Positions 36,380 through 48,251 of a DNA stretch of 64,000 nucleotides are shown one piece after another. The notes below the pieces were generated by a model. That model ran no database searches, was not told the origin of the DNA, and was given only the letters and a program-made list of their open reading frames with translations. Within the stretch, counting starts at the first letter, position 1; each line of letters starts with the position of its first letter. The stretch is taken from positions 17,244,001-17,308,000 of the forward strand of contig NC_073340.2 in the NCBI RefSeq assembly GCF_027580225.2, written 5' to 3'. The position numbers and the translations under genes were made by a program. The stretch is from Misgurnus anguillicaudatus. Lineage: Eukaryota > Chordata > Actinopteri > Cypriniformes > Cobitidae.

Positions 36380-37550
36380 ATTTCAGAGAAAAAGACAAAA
36401 AAAGTTGATTTATTTATTAGGTTTATCTCTCATTTCTTACAACATACAGTACATTCCAAAATTGTTTAAACTATATTTGCTTTGTATCTTTTTAGTGTGT
36501 TTCCTTATTACAGTCCACTTTATCTCGGTCACTGGGGTTTATATGGCAGCTTTTCCTTTAAAGCTGCTATAAAACACGATTTGTTGTTGTTGTTGCAGTA
36601 CAAAATAAATTTGAATTAAAAATCTACTGTATGTAATATTATGCTGTTTGTTTACAGTGCTTGCATATATGTACAAGGGTCTCCTGTTTTAATACAAAAC
36701 AGTTATCAAGGTGGGTCTTTGTTCAACACACCATAAAAAAACACAATCATTTACTGGACATGACAAAAGCTCTTCCAGTAACATGAAAAAACTTTTTTTC
36801 CTTTTTCCTTGTAAGTGAAACAGTAAAGTACTGTACTGTACTGTATACTTAACCCTTCTGGCACCACTTTATACAACCTTTATGACCAACTATTCACAAA
36901 AAGTAAATAAACTGTACGTTTTATTGCATTAATTATGTGGTATTAAGAAAATGTCTGTATACACTTTGTTGAATCAATGCATTTGTCATGTGCAATAGCA
37001 GTAGAGCTATGACTCATATAAGGGATAGATTTCGAAATGCCTGAAAACACTACATTAAGAAATCAGGGTAGTTTTTGGAGGGTTGATAATGTTGCTAGCT
37101 GTCAATCAATTTAAATGTACCCAAACAAACATCTTTTTGCACATTGTGTCTCCAAATAAGTCAAAGCATTAAATAATGCAATGGTTAAATTACAAAGAAC
37201 TGTTACAGGAAACAAAAACGATTTTCTTGTGAATTGTGTAACAACAACAATCCTAATAGAAATATGGTACATGCTCAGCTTTCTGAATGGTCCAGAACAG
37301 CTTTGGTAAAAAGAAACTAGTTTATTAAACTACACTTATATAACTATACAGCCTAACTCATAGAGATGAAAGAAAGGCGATAAAGAAAATTTTACAAAAT
37401 ACTAACACTAATGAGCTACTAATGAAATGCTATATAGCAATGCAAATAAAGGGCTACTCTCAGTTAATGATGCATTGTAGAAATTGTACTACTTTATATG
37501 CACAAGATAATATTGACAATTTACAGATGAGAAAGATCAGCAACATTTTG
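36380..37550. other. AT-rich intergenic stretch, nothing recognised
   Basis: No exon-like segment or complete element. Repeated 'actgtactgtactgta' at 36827-36845 is the only simple motif. Confidence 0.4.
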
Positions 37551-37552
37551 TT

Positions 37553-37880
37553 GAAGGGATAGTTCACACAAAAATGAAAATTCTGTCATCATTTCCTCAC
37601 TCTCATGTTGTCAAACCTGTATTAATTTTTTTGTTCTGATAAACATGAAGGAATATATTTTGAGAAGTGTTTGTAACCAAACCGATCATGAGCCCCATTC
37701 ACTTTCATTTTAGTAAAAAAGAATGCTATGGAAGTGAATGGGGCTCATGGGCGGTTTTGTTGCAGACATGTCTCTGGATGTCTTCCTTCATGTTTGTTAG
37801 AACGGGGAGATAGATACAGGTTTGTAACCACATGAAGGCAAGTAAATGAAGTTTCATTTTTGGGTGAACTATGCCTTTAA
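37553..37880. mobile_element. TIR element 'aagggatagttcac', copy 2
   Basis: The left end gaagggatagttcacacaaa pairs with the right end tttgggtgaactatgccttt. The internal inverted pair 'atgagccccattcacttt' / 'aagtgaatggggctcat' makes a hairpin. Related to 26982-27368. Confidence 0.75.
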
Positions 37881-37949
37881 TATTCGGACTTCTCTACCCT
37901 TCAGCGGGCACTTTCATGGGGTTGTTTTGCAAGGATGATCTTATTGTTC

Positions 37950-38290
37950 ATTATTGCAGCTGGCTTTGAATCAGTTTTTTTTCTCCTGGATTCCCCCAGT
38001 TGAGGCGGTGGTACACAAAAAGCACGTGTTTGGAGTTTTCACATGGGGGCTCAAAACGTGCCGTCGGGGTCCTCATCCAGGTGATGATGTTGTTATGAGG
38101 GAGGCACGTTTTGGTTTTTCTGTTGATGACCTTGAGTAGGATTCTGTGGAGGAGTCTTGGCGGTCCTTCACAGGCTAGTGTGACGTCAGTAGCTTCAGAT
38201 CAATGTTCTAGCTGTCCGCGCTCTCAGCACCATGGTTTGAAGACACACCTGTGAGCTCCACTCAGATTGTCCACCCACACAAAACTAGCA
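37950..38290. other. GC-richer unexplained segment, open on both strands
   Basis: Within AT-rich DNA this piece is comparatively GC-rich. On the minus strand a frame from about 38184 to 37964 is open for about 70 codons, with mostly C or G at third positions and residues such as LLHRILLKVINRKTKT. The plus strand has a 61-codon ATG frame (37954-38139) over the same bases. A minus-strand AG acceptor-like site lies at about 38252. I recognise no protein. It may be a relic exon, a retroposed fragment or an unknown repeat. Confidence 0.3.
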
Positions 38291-38647
38291 AATAATTAAA
38301 GGATGAAAGAGATGAATGCACGGCTCACACTGATTATTTTCATGAAATGTTATTATGGAAAGGCCATGGTTTAAAAAGAGCTGGCTGTAATACTCAAACT
38401 GACTCAGCAAAATATCGCTGCTTTTTGTTATTACGGATGAAGAAACAGTGATTCTATCCGCCTATAGCATTTTCACACAGACAGACGTACAAACAGATAC
38501 AGTATACAAACATACAAATGCATGCATACATACGTACAAACAAACATGCATAAATGCATTCATTTAGAAACAAGCATGCATACAGATAAATACAGCTGCA
38601 AAAAAATTCGAAATGTTTACAATTCCATGAACACGCATATTGCAACT

Positions 38648-38754
38648 TAAAGGAGTAGTCCACTTTAAAGATGGGGCCCATTGACTTTTAATAGTAGGGA
38701 AAAAATACTATGGTAAGTCAATGTGCCCCATCTTTAAAGTGGACTACTCCTTTA
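38648..38754. repeat. Near-perfect palindrome (foldback element)
   Basis: The arms taaaggagtagtccacttta(aagatgggg) and the reverse complement ending gtggactactccttta match over 29 bp. A further inner pair, cattgactt / aagtcaatg, follows. The whole 107 bp would fold into one hairpin with a short loop near 38700. Confidence 0.85.
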
Positions 38755-39144
38755 CGAAACATCCTTTAATTGGTAACACCTACAATTGTTTATAAACTTC
38801 TCACTTTAGTTAAAAAATTTAAGATGAAAATTTTATAAAAAATAAATAAATAAATACTTCAAGTGGTAACACCTAAAACATTTTCAACTTACATTTTTAA
38901 CAAAGTGAGATAATTTAAGTGGAAAAACTTTTTAGGCGTTACCAGTTGGGGTCATTTTTTACATTAATCCATTGGATTATATATAGCTTATGTTTTTATT
39001 GTTTCAAAGTTTTTGCGTACAGACACAAATGGCACATACATGTTAGTGCCTGTGTGTGCATAAGTGCATGCGTAAGATGATCAACGATCAAAAAAACTGT
39101 GAAACATAAGTTGGTTATATAATTTACAGTTTTTAAATATATTT

Positions 39145-39420
39145 TAGTCTAAATGGACAGACAGACTGACAGATACATAAATCAGACAGACAGACAGACA
39201 AATACATACATGCATACAGACAGACAGACAGACTGACACATACAGGCATACAGACAGACTGTACATACATACAAACATGCATACAGACAGACACATGAAT
39301 ACATACATACAGACAGACAGACAGACATAAAATACACACATACATACATACAGACATACAGACAGATACATACATAAATACATTCAGACACAGACAGACA
39401 GACAGACAGATACATATATA
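39145..39420. repeat. ACAG/ACAT tetranucleotide array, left part
   Basis: Irregular tandem ACAG units mixed with ACAT over about 275 bp. The Tyr/Cys/Val/Ser-rich open frames over it are artefacts of the repeat. The array is split by the element at 39421-39907. Confidence 0.95.
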
Positions 39421-39907
39421 CAGGGCCTGAAATTAACACCCGACCACGCGTCAAATGCGGGTGGATTTTGCAATTGGCGGGTAACACTGTCAATCTACCG
39501 GCCACATTGGAAAGAAGAAGAGGCACTTCTAGTTTAGCAACTAGTCAGACCATTAAAAAAACGAAACCGGAAGTAAGGTTCGGATCCAGACGTGTATCAC
39601 GTGCGTCCGATGAAACCGTCTATAGAGAGTCAAAATCAGTCGGAGCTTATTTGGTCTTAAAGAGACAGTAACTTCAATTAACATTCTTAAGTCTGTGTCA
39701 TTAATGTTAATCAAACAACCTAAGACAAAGAGAAAATCACTTTTGTAGCTCTAAAAATAATTATATTTAATTTATACAATAAAGACAGTGTTAACATTCA
39801 ATATTCAGGGAAAAAAAAACTGGCTGGTAAAAAGTCACTGTGGCAGGTGGATTTCTAAATCCACCTGCCACAGTGGCTGTGGTCAATAAAGTTAACTTCA
39901 GGCCCTG
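39421..39907. mobile_element. hAT-like element inserted inside the ACAG array
   Basis: The left end cagggcctgaaattaacacc pairs with the right end gttaacttcaggccctg. The flanks catatata and catacata agree at 7 of 8 bases, fitting an 8-bp duplication, though the array itself is repetitive. Inside are a perfect hairpin (gtggcaggtggattt ... aaatccacctgccac) and a segment at 39532-39625 that also occurs, inverted, at 48251-48345. Confidence 0.75.
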
Positions 39908-40078
39908 CATACATACAGACAGACAGACAAACAGACATACAGACAGACAGACAGACAGACAGATACATACATGCATACATACATACAATGAAAGACAGAC
40001 TGACACATACAGACAGATACATGCATGCATATATACATACATACAGACAGACAGACAGACAGACATGCAGACATACAT

Positions 40079-40123
<45 letters not shown>

Positions 40124-40245
40124 TACAAAAAACCAAACACACAGACAGACAGACAGACAGATACATACGTGCAAACATATACAGACAGACAGACAAACAC
40201 ATGCAGTCAGACAGACATACAAACAGACAGACACATAGGCTACAG
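39908..40245. repeat. ACAG/ACAT tetranucleotide array, right part
   Basis: Continuation of the array on the far side of the inserted element, with the longest pure ACAG run at about 40078-40121. Long open frames on both strands here are repeat artefacts. Confidence 0.95.
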
Positions 40246-40324
40246 CATATCACTTACAAAAATTAACCATCGTTTTATCATATATATGTAGTTTAAATGG
40301 ACAGACCGACAGATAAATATATTA

Positions 40325-40475
40325 AATATATCAGCAAAACCATGGTTTTCTACACTAACCATGGTTTAACTAGGTTTGAAACTATGGTTTTTATTTTGTA
40401 GTTATACTATAGTTTTACACTAACCATGTTTTTTGTTTTTTACTGTAGTAAAACCATGGTTAATTTTCGTAAGGA
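40325..40475. repeat. 'aaccatggttt' foldback repeat, copy 1
   Basis: Multiple self-complementary ACCATGGTT units; the right end gtaaaaccatggttaatttt (cgtaag) matches the right end of the larger copy at 51711-51995. Confidence 0.65.
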
Positions 40476-40577
40476 ATTGTAAAACCTATGCACTGTCTGT
40501 GTTCTTGTAGCAAACTGTCCATTGACCTAATCAGAAATATTTAAACAACATTTCTATCACTGAAAGGCTTTTGCTGC

Positions 40578-40610
40578 ACACGTACGCGCACGCGCGCACA
40601 CGCGCACACA

Positions 40611-40656
<46 letters not shown>
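40578..40656. repeat. CG/CA alternating purine-pyrimidine tract upstream of noxo1
   Basis: A run of cgtacgcgcacgcgcgcaca followed by more than 30 bp of pure CA. It lies about 150 bp before the noxo1 start codon. The alternating pattern can adopt Z-form DNA in principle, but function is not shown. Confidence 0.9.
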
Positions 40657-40658
<2 letters not shown>

Positions 40659-40741
40659 CAACGACTTGACTCTTAACGCACGTAGGCGCGTGACACTCTT
40701 TATCACGTGAAGATAAACAACACGCCCAGCTGTCTTACGGA

Positions 40742-40748
40742 TATAAAT
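40742..40748 (+). promoter_or_regulatory. Candidate TATA box of noxo1
   Basis: tataaat lies 61 bases before the start codon on the coding strand, an arrangement that gives a short 5' UTR of about 35 bases. Confidence 0.45.
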
Positions 40749-40808
40749 GATGTGGATGCTGGGGATGCTGATCAATGATCTCTTGACATCACTCCAACAA
40801 CTTCAGCT

Positions 40809-43800
40809 ATGAGTGATCCGCGCTTTCTCCTCGATGTCCGAGTCATCGGAGTAATGCAGAAAGAAAAGAGTAAAGTAAGAGCATCATGTATTCATAGAGG
40901 AACTTTCAGTGTTGGCTGGGACCGTTTAAAAATTAATGTTTATGATTGTGCTTGTGTGATTGTTACAGATGTACATGACATCCGTGTTATGGTCTGATAA
41001 GAGTGAGGTGACGGTGTACAGATCACTCCGCGACTTCAAGACTCTTCACGTAGGTTTTAGTTTTTTTGAACATTATTGTGGCAAATTGTTATTAGACTTG
41101 GAAACTTAATTCCTTTACTACTTTTTATTAACAGAAACAGCTGAAAAAGAAATTCCCTGTGGAAAACAGGCTTCGTAAAGAGGAAAGAGTGCCCAGATTT
41201 GGAGGTATTGTTAAAATTTTCTAATTACTATTCCATAACGTTCTCAAAAAACGTTAGTTTTGGGTTTCCGAGAAATAAGCAAACATGAACCCAGAGCTAA
41301 TGTTATAGGGGAAGGTTCTGTGTATGTTGTGCATACACACATAAATAATAATTTTAACAATTGCTTTGTGTTTAAAGTAAAAATATATAATTTATATAAA
41401 TAAATAAACCAGAATGCACCAGCCCAACCTCCTAATGTACATACTATCTGTATTTTATCTGTCTTATATGGAATTTAAAATTAGAATTAGTATGTCCCAA
41501 ATTATAGTATGAAGTGAGTAACGTTATCCTTAAAGTACCTGGATGGTTTGCTGTTTCCATTGAAAATTTAAAGCGCGCATCCATTTAGATCCAAGCTGAT
41601 ATTACCAACAATTCATTGCTAGTACAATAAGGTTCTTATAGAGTGCTGCAGGGATTAAATATTTTTGTAGGCAAAGCCCGGAAGCAATTTAACAATTTAG
41701 CACTTCCGGTTCCATCGTCTCGAAGTCAGTGTTTTTTAAATGGGGTTTTGGTTAAACTCCTTAAATAAGACCTTGGGCTAACATTAACCCCAAATATTTT
41801 CATGTTATATTATACGACATTAAACACACATGTTATACCCCCAATCATGACTTTTTTTACACTTTTAAAGTGTATTCTTGCTAACAAGTTGCTACATGGG
41901 AATACAGACTTTATTGGGGACTTCAAACATCATCACGCATGCAGATCTAAAAAACAATGCAACATGGGCACAATTCCCACAATTTTTAAATGTGTTCAAT
42001 ATAGTTTGAAAGAGCTGTCGGAAGCTTGGTGATGATGATGATGTTGATCTTGAGAGACAGCTGGTGTTGTTCGCATGTGTAGGAGGTTAGCTTTTCATTT
42101 CTAGTAAACGCATTTAGACTTTCATAAAAGCTGTGTTCATCCGTGCAGATTATTTTGTTGGACTAGTGTCACAAACCTTTGTTAAAGTCACAATGAAACC
42201 AAAGTATTATTTTCCACAAGTGAAACGCTTCTGAAATGAAAAAAGGTAGGGCTGGACTTGAATTCATACATTGAATTGATTGGGTCATGTTGCTATTGCT
42301 GCCATCTTTTCCCGTTCCCGGAAGTAAAGAGGCGTTGTTTCGAGGAAGGGGGAGATTTGCATTTTTAATTAAAGATTATGAGGGCACATACATTTTTTTT
42401 TAAATAATGAAACACACAAATAAGATTTTTTTTTTAAATACCACAATATTAAAAAAATTAATTGTACACAATTTCATTGTGACTGTAAATACAGAGCTTA
42501 TTTTTTTGCGATAAGTCTATGGGGAAAATTAATGGGCTTTTTGGTGAGGAACAAAAATATGTCATCCCTGCAGCACTCTATTTGCTACTGTAAGTTAATG
42601 CATTAGCTAACAATTATTAACAATAAACAATACTTATACAGAATGTAACGGTTAACATAGTTAAAGCCACAATATGTAGATTTTCACCACTAGAGGTCGC
42701 TATTACACAATAACAAAGGCGAAGCTTATTGACATGATTGTTTTCACCATCCAAAGACGTTTAGAAATTCGCTATTCATTTTCATGAACGAGGTAATGAA
42801 TTAATGTTTTTACCTCTGTGTTTGATCACATTTTATTCCTTCATAATGAATAAGCTGAAAGGCACAACAGCTGCGTATTAGATGCTGTATAACCGCATTT
42901 GTTCAGTCATTTTGCTATAGTTCTTACAACCACTCTTGTTTAAAAATCCTTGAGAACTTTTGGGATAATGTAAGTGTACAACTGCATTGAATAAATCACA
43001 CTGTTCAAGTGGTTTTTGGTTATTTTATTACAAAAATCTTACATATTGTGGCTTTAATGCACAAAGATTATTGAACTAACATAAGCAGTTGTATTGTCAT
43101 TAACTAACATTTACAATAAACGCTTGAAAGCAATATTGTTCATTGTTAGTCCATGGATTTGTACACAACCTTATTGTAAAGTGTTAATGTAAAGCTATTA
43201 GGCCTGTCAAATGATTAATCGCGATTAATCACATCCAAAATAAAAGTTTGTGTTTACATAACATATGTGTGTGTACTGTGTGTAAATATTATGTATATAT
43301 AAATACAAACACATTCATGTATATATTTAAGAAATATTTGCATTTATATACTGTATATACATTTATATAATTTATATTATATAGAAATATAAATATTTCA
43401 TATATAGATATTATAATTTTTTTTTATACATGATTGTGTGTTTTTTATATATAAATAATATTTATACACAGTACACACACATTATGTTATGTAAACACAA
43501 ACTTTTATTTTGGATGCGATTATTTGCGATTAATCTTTTACGACCTTAAAAGCTATACAGTAAACAGTACATACAAAAAAATTAATGAATAAAAGATGAA
43601 ATGTGAGGCGAGTTGTATTTTGGTGTGTGTGATTGTTAAAGATCACACACAATCTTAGCAACTTTTCACTTCTGTTACATGTTACAATGTCTTCCAGTAC
43701 TTGTATACTCTTTTGCTATGCATTCAAATGTACATACTTCCCATCATAACAACAGTACATACAATTCAGGCATATTATGCTGTAAATAGGCGAATTGGGA

Positions 43801-45699
43801 CACGGTTACACCAACAAAAGCACATTTTTAAGAATCAAACCAATTCATTGGGCGAGGTTTTATGTTGATCGAAACTGATGATGCGTATGATGATATTTGC
43901 ATTTGGAGCCCGAAAGAAAACCTTTCTAATAAAAGGTCTGACCAAGTCTATAAATCGACTGAAGAGTTTGGAGATGTACTGCTTCAACCTGCTGCAGTGT
44001 GAATCGACTGTATCACGTTCCACAGAGGTCATTCAGTTCTTCCTGCCAAATGAGCAAGAGCTTCAGCCGGAGTTTACCAAAAACAGGTATCACTTACACT
44101 TTGTCAGGAAATAGTTAGATTTTTTCTTTCATGCTGAACCTGGTGAAAAATGTCATGCTTGCTTCTGTTTGTAGTTTGATGATTCTGCAATCAGACGTCA
44201 TCCCTACTACCCAGGGAGAAACTTACGTGGCTACACCACGCCTGAGCGTTGGCAATGTGACTCAGCCTTTTGTATCCAAGACATATCGATGTGTGGCTCC
44301 ATATGAGACCAAGGACACAAAGAACAAACCTTTTAAGGTTGCTGTGGACGAAAAACTGGATGTCCTTCTCAAAGACCAAGCAGGTATCTATTCATGAGGA
44401 TCTGAACTGATAGATATTATTAAGCAAGATACAGGCACGGTTTTCACAGTCTATCCATGCTATTGCAAGCAGGTTGGTGGCTTGTTGAAAATGAGAATAA
44501 AAAACTAGCATGGTTTCCTGCCCCATATCTGGAATTATGTGAAGAAGAAGAGGATGAAGATGAGTTTGATTCAACAAATGTTGAAAGTAAGAGTATTACA
44601 ATGACTTGTTAGTTTAATGTTGCCTCAAGACACTTTGCTAACTTAAGTTCCTCATATATTTTCCCTAGCGACTCTGTACTGCGCCATCCGAAGTTACACC
44701 TCAGGCAAAGAAGATGAGCTGTCTCTGAGTATTGGTGCTGTTGTGGAGGTGTTACAGATGTCTGATAATGGCTGGTGGCTCATCAGGTATTTAAAGTTGT
44801 TATTTTTAGATTACACTGACGATAAGGATGTGAGAAAATAAAAGACTTATGTATTTATAGACCAGAAGAATGTGGGAGGGGCCATTTAAAGGAAATGTGT
44901 ATATTATAGCTTTAAGGAAGATGTTAATCAGGAAATGAAAGTTACAGGGAAATATGCTGGAGGGAAATTAGTAATTTTAGAAAAGTAAAATGTAAAAATT
45001 AAATAAAATGCTATGTGCACATACCAATTATGACTTTTATAATAAAATAAATAAATATGTTGGCACAATCTTTTATAATATATAAAATTATATATAATTT
45101 CAGAGATTATGGGAAAACATTTTAGTGACCCTAAACTTTTTAACTGACATATTAATTGTTACCCCTGCAGATATAACAGAAAGGCCGGCTATGTGCCCTC
45201 CATGTACCTAAAGCCATACATCAGCCCCACCTTTGGCATTCAAAATCTTCAAAAGAAACTTTACAGCTCCACTATCAACCTGTCCACCAACAGCTTTATC
45301 CACAAATCCTGCTCTCTGGAAGGGCTATCAAAAAGCTCTTCAGAACAAGGGGGGCACGAGGAGTCCGGTAGTCTGAGAAGCAGCTTCAGCGACGATGTGA
45401 CTGATTCTAGCTCTTCAGATACCGACTCTGTGAGCCCAAGCGTGTCCGGCTCAGATGGAGACGAGGGCTTGAGACAGCCAGAAGACAGTGAGAGCAGCAT
45501 TTCTAGTAGCCAGTCTAGCCCCATCAGCTCAGAACCCAACCTCCCTTTAAAAGCAGCTACGACCCCCAAGGTGCCACCAAGACCACAGACTCAAGAGATC
45601 CTGAGTCGCTGCACGACCTACACCCGAAAAGCCGCTCTGGCGACCTCTTCTCGTCTGTTTGTTGGAAGGGGCGGTTTGGTAGATGGAGGAAGAGCATAG
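40809..45699 (+). CDS. noxo1: NADPH oxidase organizer 1
   Basis: Eight exons: 40809-40874, 40969-41049, 41135-41204, 43909-44086, 44175-44383, 44473-44586, 44669-44786, 45171-45699. All junctions are in phase, giving 454 residues; human NOXO1 is about 376. An N-terminal PX domain (about 1-130, with [20 protein letters not shown]) binds membrane phosphoinositides. Tandem SH3 domains lie at about 169-226 (CVAPYE...[21 protein letters not shown]) and 241-296 (LYCAIRSYT...[20 protein letters not shown]); in the family these grip the p22phox tail. A PPRP motif at 414-417 should bind the NOXA1/p67phox SH3. Between lies a serine- and acid-rich tail (about 325-400) that accounts for the extra length. 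The C-terminal [11 protein letters not shown] resembles NOXO1 rather than p47phox (ncf1). Confidence 0.93.
41639..42580. mobile_element. TIR element 'tagagtgctgcagggat' in noxo1 intron 3
   Basis: The left end tagagtgctgcagggatt pairs with the right end catccctgcagcactcta. About 942 bp, without transposase. The open frame at 41802-42032 has no known motif. Confidence 0.75.
42661..43057. mobile_element. TIR element 'ttaaagccacaatatgtaga'
   Basis: The left end ttaaagccacaatatgtaga pairs with the right end cttacatattgtggctttaa. It is about 397 bp and lies in noxo1 intron 3. Confidence 0.8.
43200..43548. mobile_element. Palindromic element related to the 'gattaatcgcgattaatc' family
   Basis: The arms atgattaatcgcgattaatc and gattatttgcgattaatctt, with 'acttttattttggatgcga' against 'catccaaaataaaagttt', fold on each other. 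It is a diverged relative of the copies at 8376 and 21532, and lies in noxo1 intron 3. Confidence 0.65.
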
Positions 45700-46085
45700 A
45701 AGATAGTAATGGAGGCAGGAAACAAAAGTATAATTGCATAACAGTGCAGGTTTCTCTATAACCTCTTTGTAACCTCGGCATTGAGCTACATTATGAAAAA
45801 CTGTACTAATGTACTTGAGAAAACATCATGTTAACTTGAGTTCATTGTAATCTCTTAGTAATCCTTTGTTGGATATATCATTTATATATTAAATAACTTG
45901 AAGGCAGTTACAGATATCAGTTAGGCATATTCAAAGTATTTAATTAACTACTGTACTGTGTTTTCACAGATTATTTTTTACACTTTTTTATGTGTGTTTT
46001 GTTAATGATACCATATACTCAGAAATGTAACCCTTTTGGATATAAGCATGTATACGTTTTAATAAATGTTTTTTACTGGAACACT
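45700..46085 (+). other. 3' UTR of noxo1 with poly(A) signal
   Basis: Unique sequence after the stop. A plus-strand AATAAA at 46061-46066 would end the transcript near 46080. The UTR extent is inferred. Confidence 0.6.
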
Positions 46086-46188
46086 TTCAATGCTCCACTT
46101 TCAGTGCTTTCTATACCAGCCCATACACACGTATACACTAAGCATTCAAATAGCTAAAATTTTGGTCATAATATTTTTATATTTTCTG

Positions 46189-46193
<5 letters not shown>

Positions 46194-46258
<65 letters not shown>
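46194..46258. repeat. TA dinucleotide microsatellite
   Basis: About 63 bp of uninterrupted TA units downstream of noxo1. Confidence 0.97.
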
Positions 46259-46260
<2 letters not shown>

Positions 46261-47008
46261 TTATTAACTGACCTCTATCCATGCTCACCATGTGCAATGC
46301 ATTTCTTAACAAATCTAGTGGAACCTTAAATGTTAAAATTAAGAAAGATTTCTTAAAAAATTAAGAAAGATTAAAAATCTACCGGATTTAAAGTGTAAAT
46401 AGTGTCATATCAAGTTCTAGCCTTGGTTTAAGCTGGTCTAGTTTGTCCCCCGTGGTTAAGGTTGGCCTGCAGTTCACATATAAGGGATAAGCATTCTAAA
46501 ACTGGACACAAGACACATAAGGAGTACTTCTTACATAAATAATTTTAATCTTGTAAAGAAAGACTAAGCCTCAAATTATGATCAAATTACATTCATAATC
46601 TGTGTGAAAATTATTAGGTGTGTCTCCAACTTTACAAATACCAGTGTAAAGTGTAAACAGCAAACCATGCAGTGAAGTCACCTTTAATCACTGTTTATTT
46701 TAACAGAAGTCTTTTTATATAATACATAGTCTACATTCCATCAAATCACAAATTATGTAAGTACATCACAAACAAAACATTCAAGCAGAGCTGTCAAACT
46801 TTATTGCTGTTGTCACAATTAATTGTTTGTTTGTTTAGATAAACTTGATTGTACAGACATGTTGGCGACTTCCTCTTGCTACACTCTTAAAACAGATTTG
46901 TAAAAAAAACAACATAACCTGTTTAATATCTTAACACACCCATGTGTCTATAAGCAGGACAACACATTTTGTGTTACTTTTAATACAATGTGTTGTTCCC
47001 ATAGACCT

Positions 47009-47167
47009 TACCCTGGAGGGCTGGAGCACTACAGAGTTTAGGTCCAACCCTAATCAAACTTACTCACCCGTAATTTTCTAGTGATCATAAAGACCTTGAT
47101 TAGCTTGCTCAGGTGTGTTTGGTCAGGGTTGGAGCTAAACTCTGCAGTGCTCCGGCCCTCCAGGGTA
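47009..47167. mobile_element. TIR element 'taccctggagggctggagca'
   Basis: The left end taccctggagggctggagca pairs with the right end gctccggccctccagggta. It is 159 bp and non-coding. Confidence 0.8.
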
Positions 47168-47169
47168 TA

Positions 47170-47749
47170 GATTTGGGAAACCCTGCCATATAGACTGTAA
47201 AAAAAAAGGTTGTTACGAAACACCGGCAATTTGTTATGAATATTTATTAAATCATATTATTAACACAATTTGTGTCATAGATTCTTTTTTGTTTTATGTA
47301 TTAAAACTTGACCGCTACATTTTTACAAAGTTAATATTCACATGTTATTTGAAGTTCATGATACATTTTAAACAATTGTATATTTTGGATTTACAAAAAG
47401 GTTTCTTTCTAAAAAGTCATGTGAAGTGGTTTTAAATAAGCAGCATTGTTGATATTAATAGCTTTGAACTCATTTGTTCTTTGGACAAAGTGTGGGAAGA
47501 AATACACTTGTGACAAAACTACGAAAAACTAAAACTATTTTTTTCTATACCAAAGAGCCGCTCTTCTCTTAAGTCACGGTTAAGTACACAACCAGTTTAA
47601 AAAGTCTGACCAAAACACACTAACAGAGCGACTGTATTACATTTTTTATTGTCTGATGTTTTTTTAATGTCGTTCACATTGTCCAGTGTGTTATGTGATG
47701 CTGCTTATTTCCTCAACTTCTATATCAACCAAACTGTTGTTGTGATGTA
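47170..47749. other. Intergenic DNA between noxo1 and rnf151, nothing recognised
   Basis: AT-rich sequence with no exon or complete repeat found. Confidence 0.4.
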
Positions 47750-47757
47750 CATTACAG

Positions 47758-47956
47758 CAGTGGTTCTCAAACTGGGGTCAGCGAGATGGTGCCAGGGGGG
47801 CCCCAGTATTATTTACGTTGAATAATTTAATATGTTTTGTTTAATTAAAATGTTACATTTTAGAACAAATTTGTCATAAATTTTCTTTGGGGGAGCCCCG
47901 AAGAAATGCACTGTACACAAGGGAGGCCGGACGCTGAAAAAGTTTGAGAACCATTG
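47758..47956. mobile_element. Short hAT element with perfect 8-bp duplication
   Basis: It begins cagtggttctcaaactgggg and ends agtttgagaaccattg. It is flanked exactly by cattacag at 47750-47757 and 47957-47964. The CAGTGGTTCTCAAA terminus is the Charlie-like hAT signature. It is 199 bp and non-autonomous. Confidence 0.92.
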
Positions 47957-48251
47957 CATTACAGTATCACAATTTTTTTATGAAGTGGGAAGAGATGTAG
48001 GACTTTGTATATACTGTAGATTGTCCTTGAGGCCAAGGCTTTTTAAAATGTGGTCCATTTTTCTATGGTCATCAAAGGGTCAAATGATAATGATACATAC
48101 ATTTTAACAGTAAGAAATCAGTAGGAAACCAAACCTTCTGTGCATGTCATTTGTAACTGCTGCATTGGAGTCAAGCTGATTTGGAGCAATATTTTTGAAA
48201 AGTAAAAAATAAATAAATATAAAAATGTTATCAAATGTAATTAAAAATGTT

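Noticed and set aside
39133..40291. Long open frames on both strands rich in Cys/Val/Ser or Thr/Asp/Arg
   Set aside because: They are translations of ACAG/ACAT tandem repeats, open in several frames at once, with no domain.
45261..45569. 102-codon minus frame under the last noxo1 exon
   Set aside because: Shadow of the well-supported plus-strand coding sequence.
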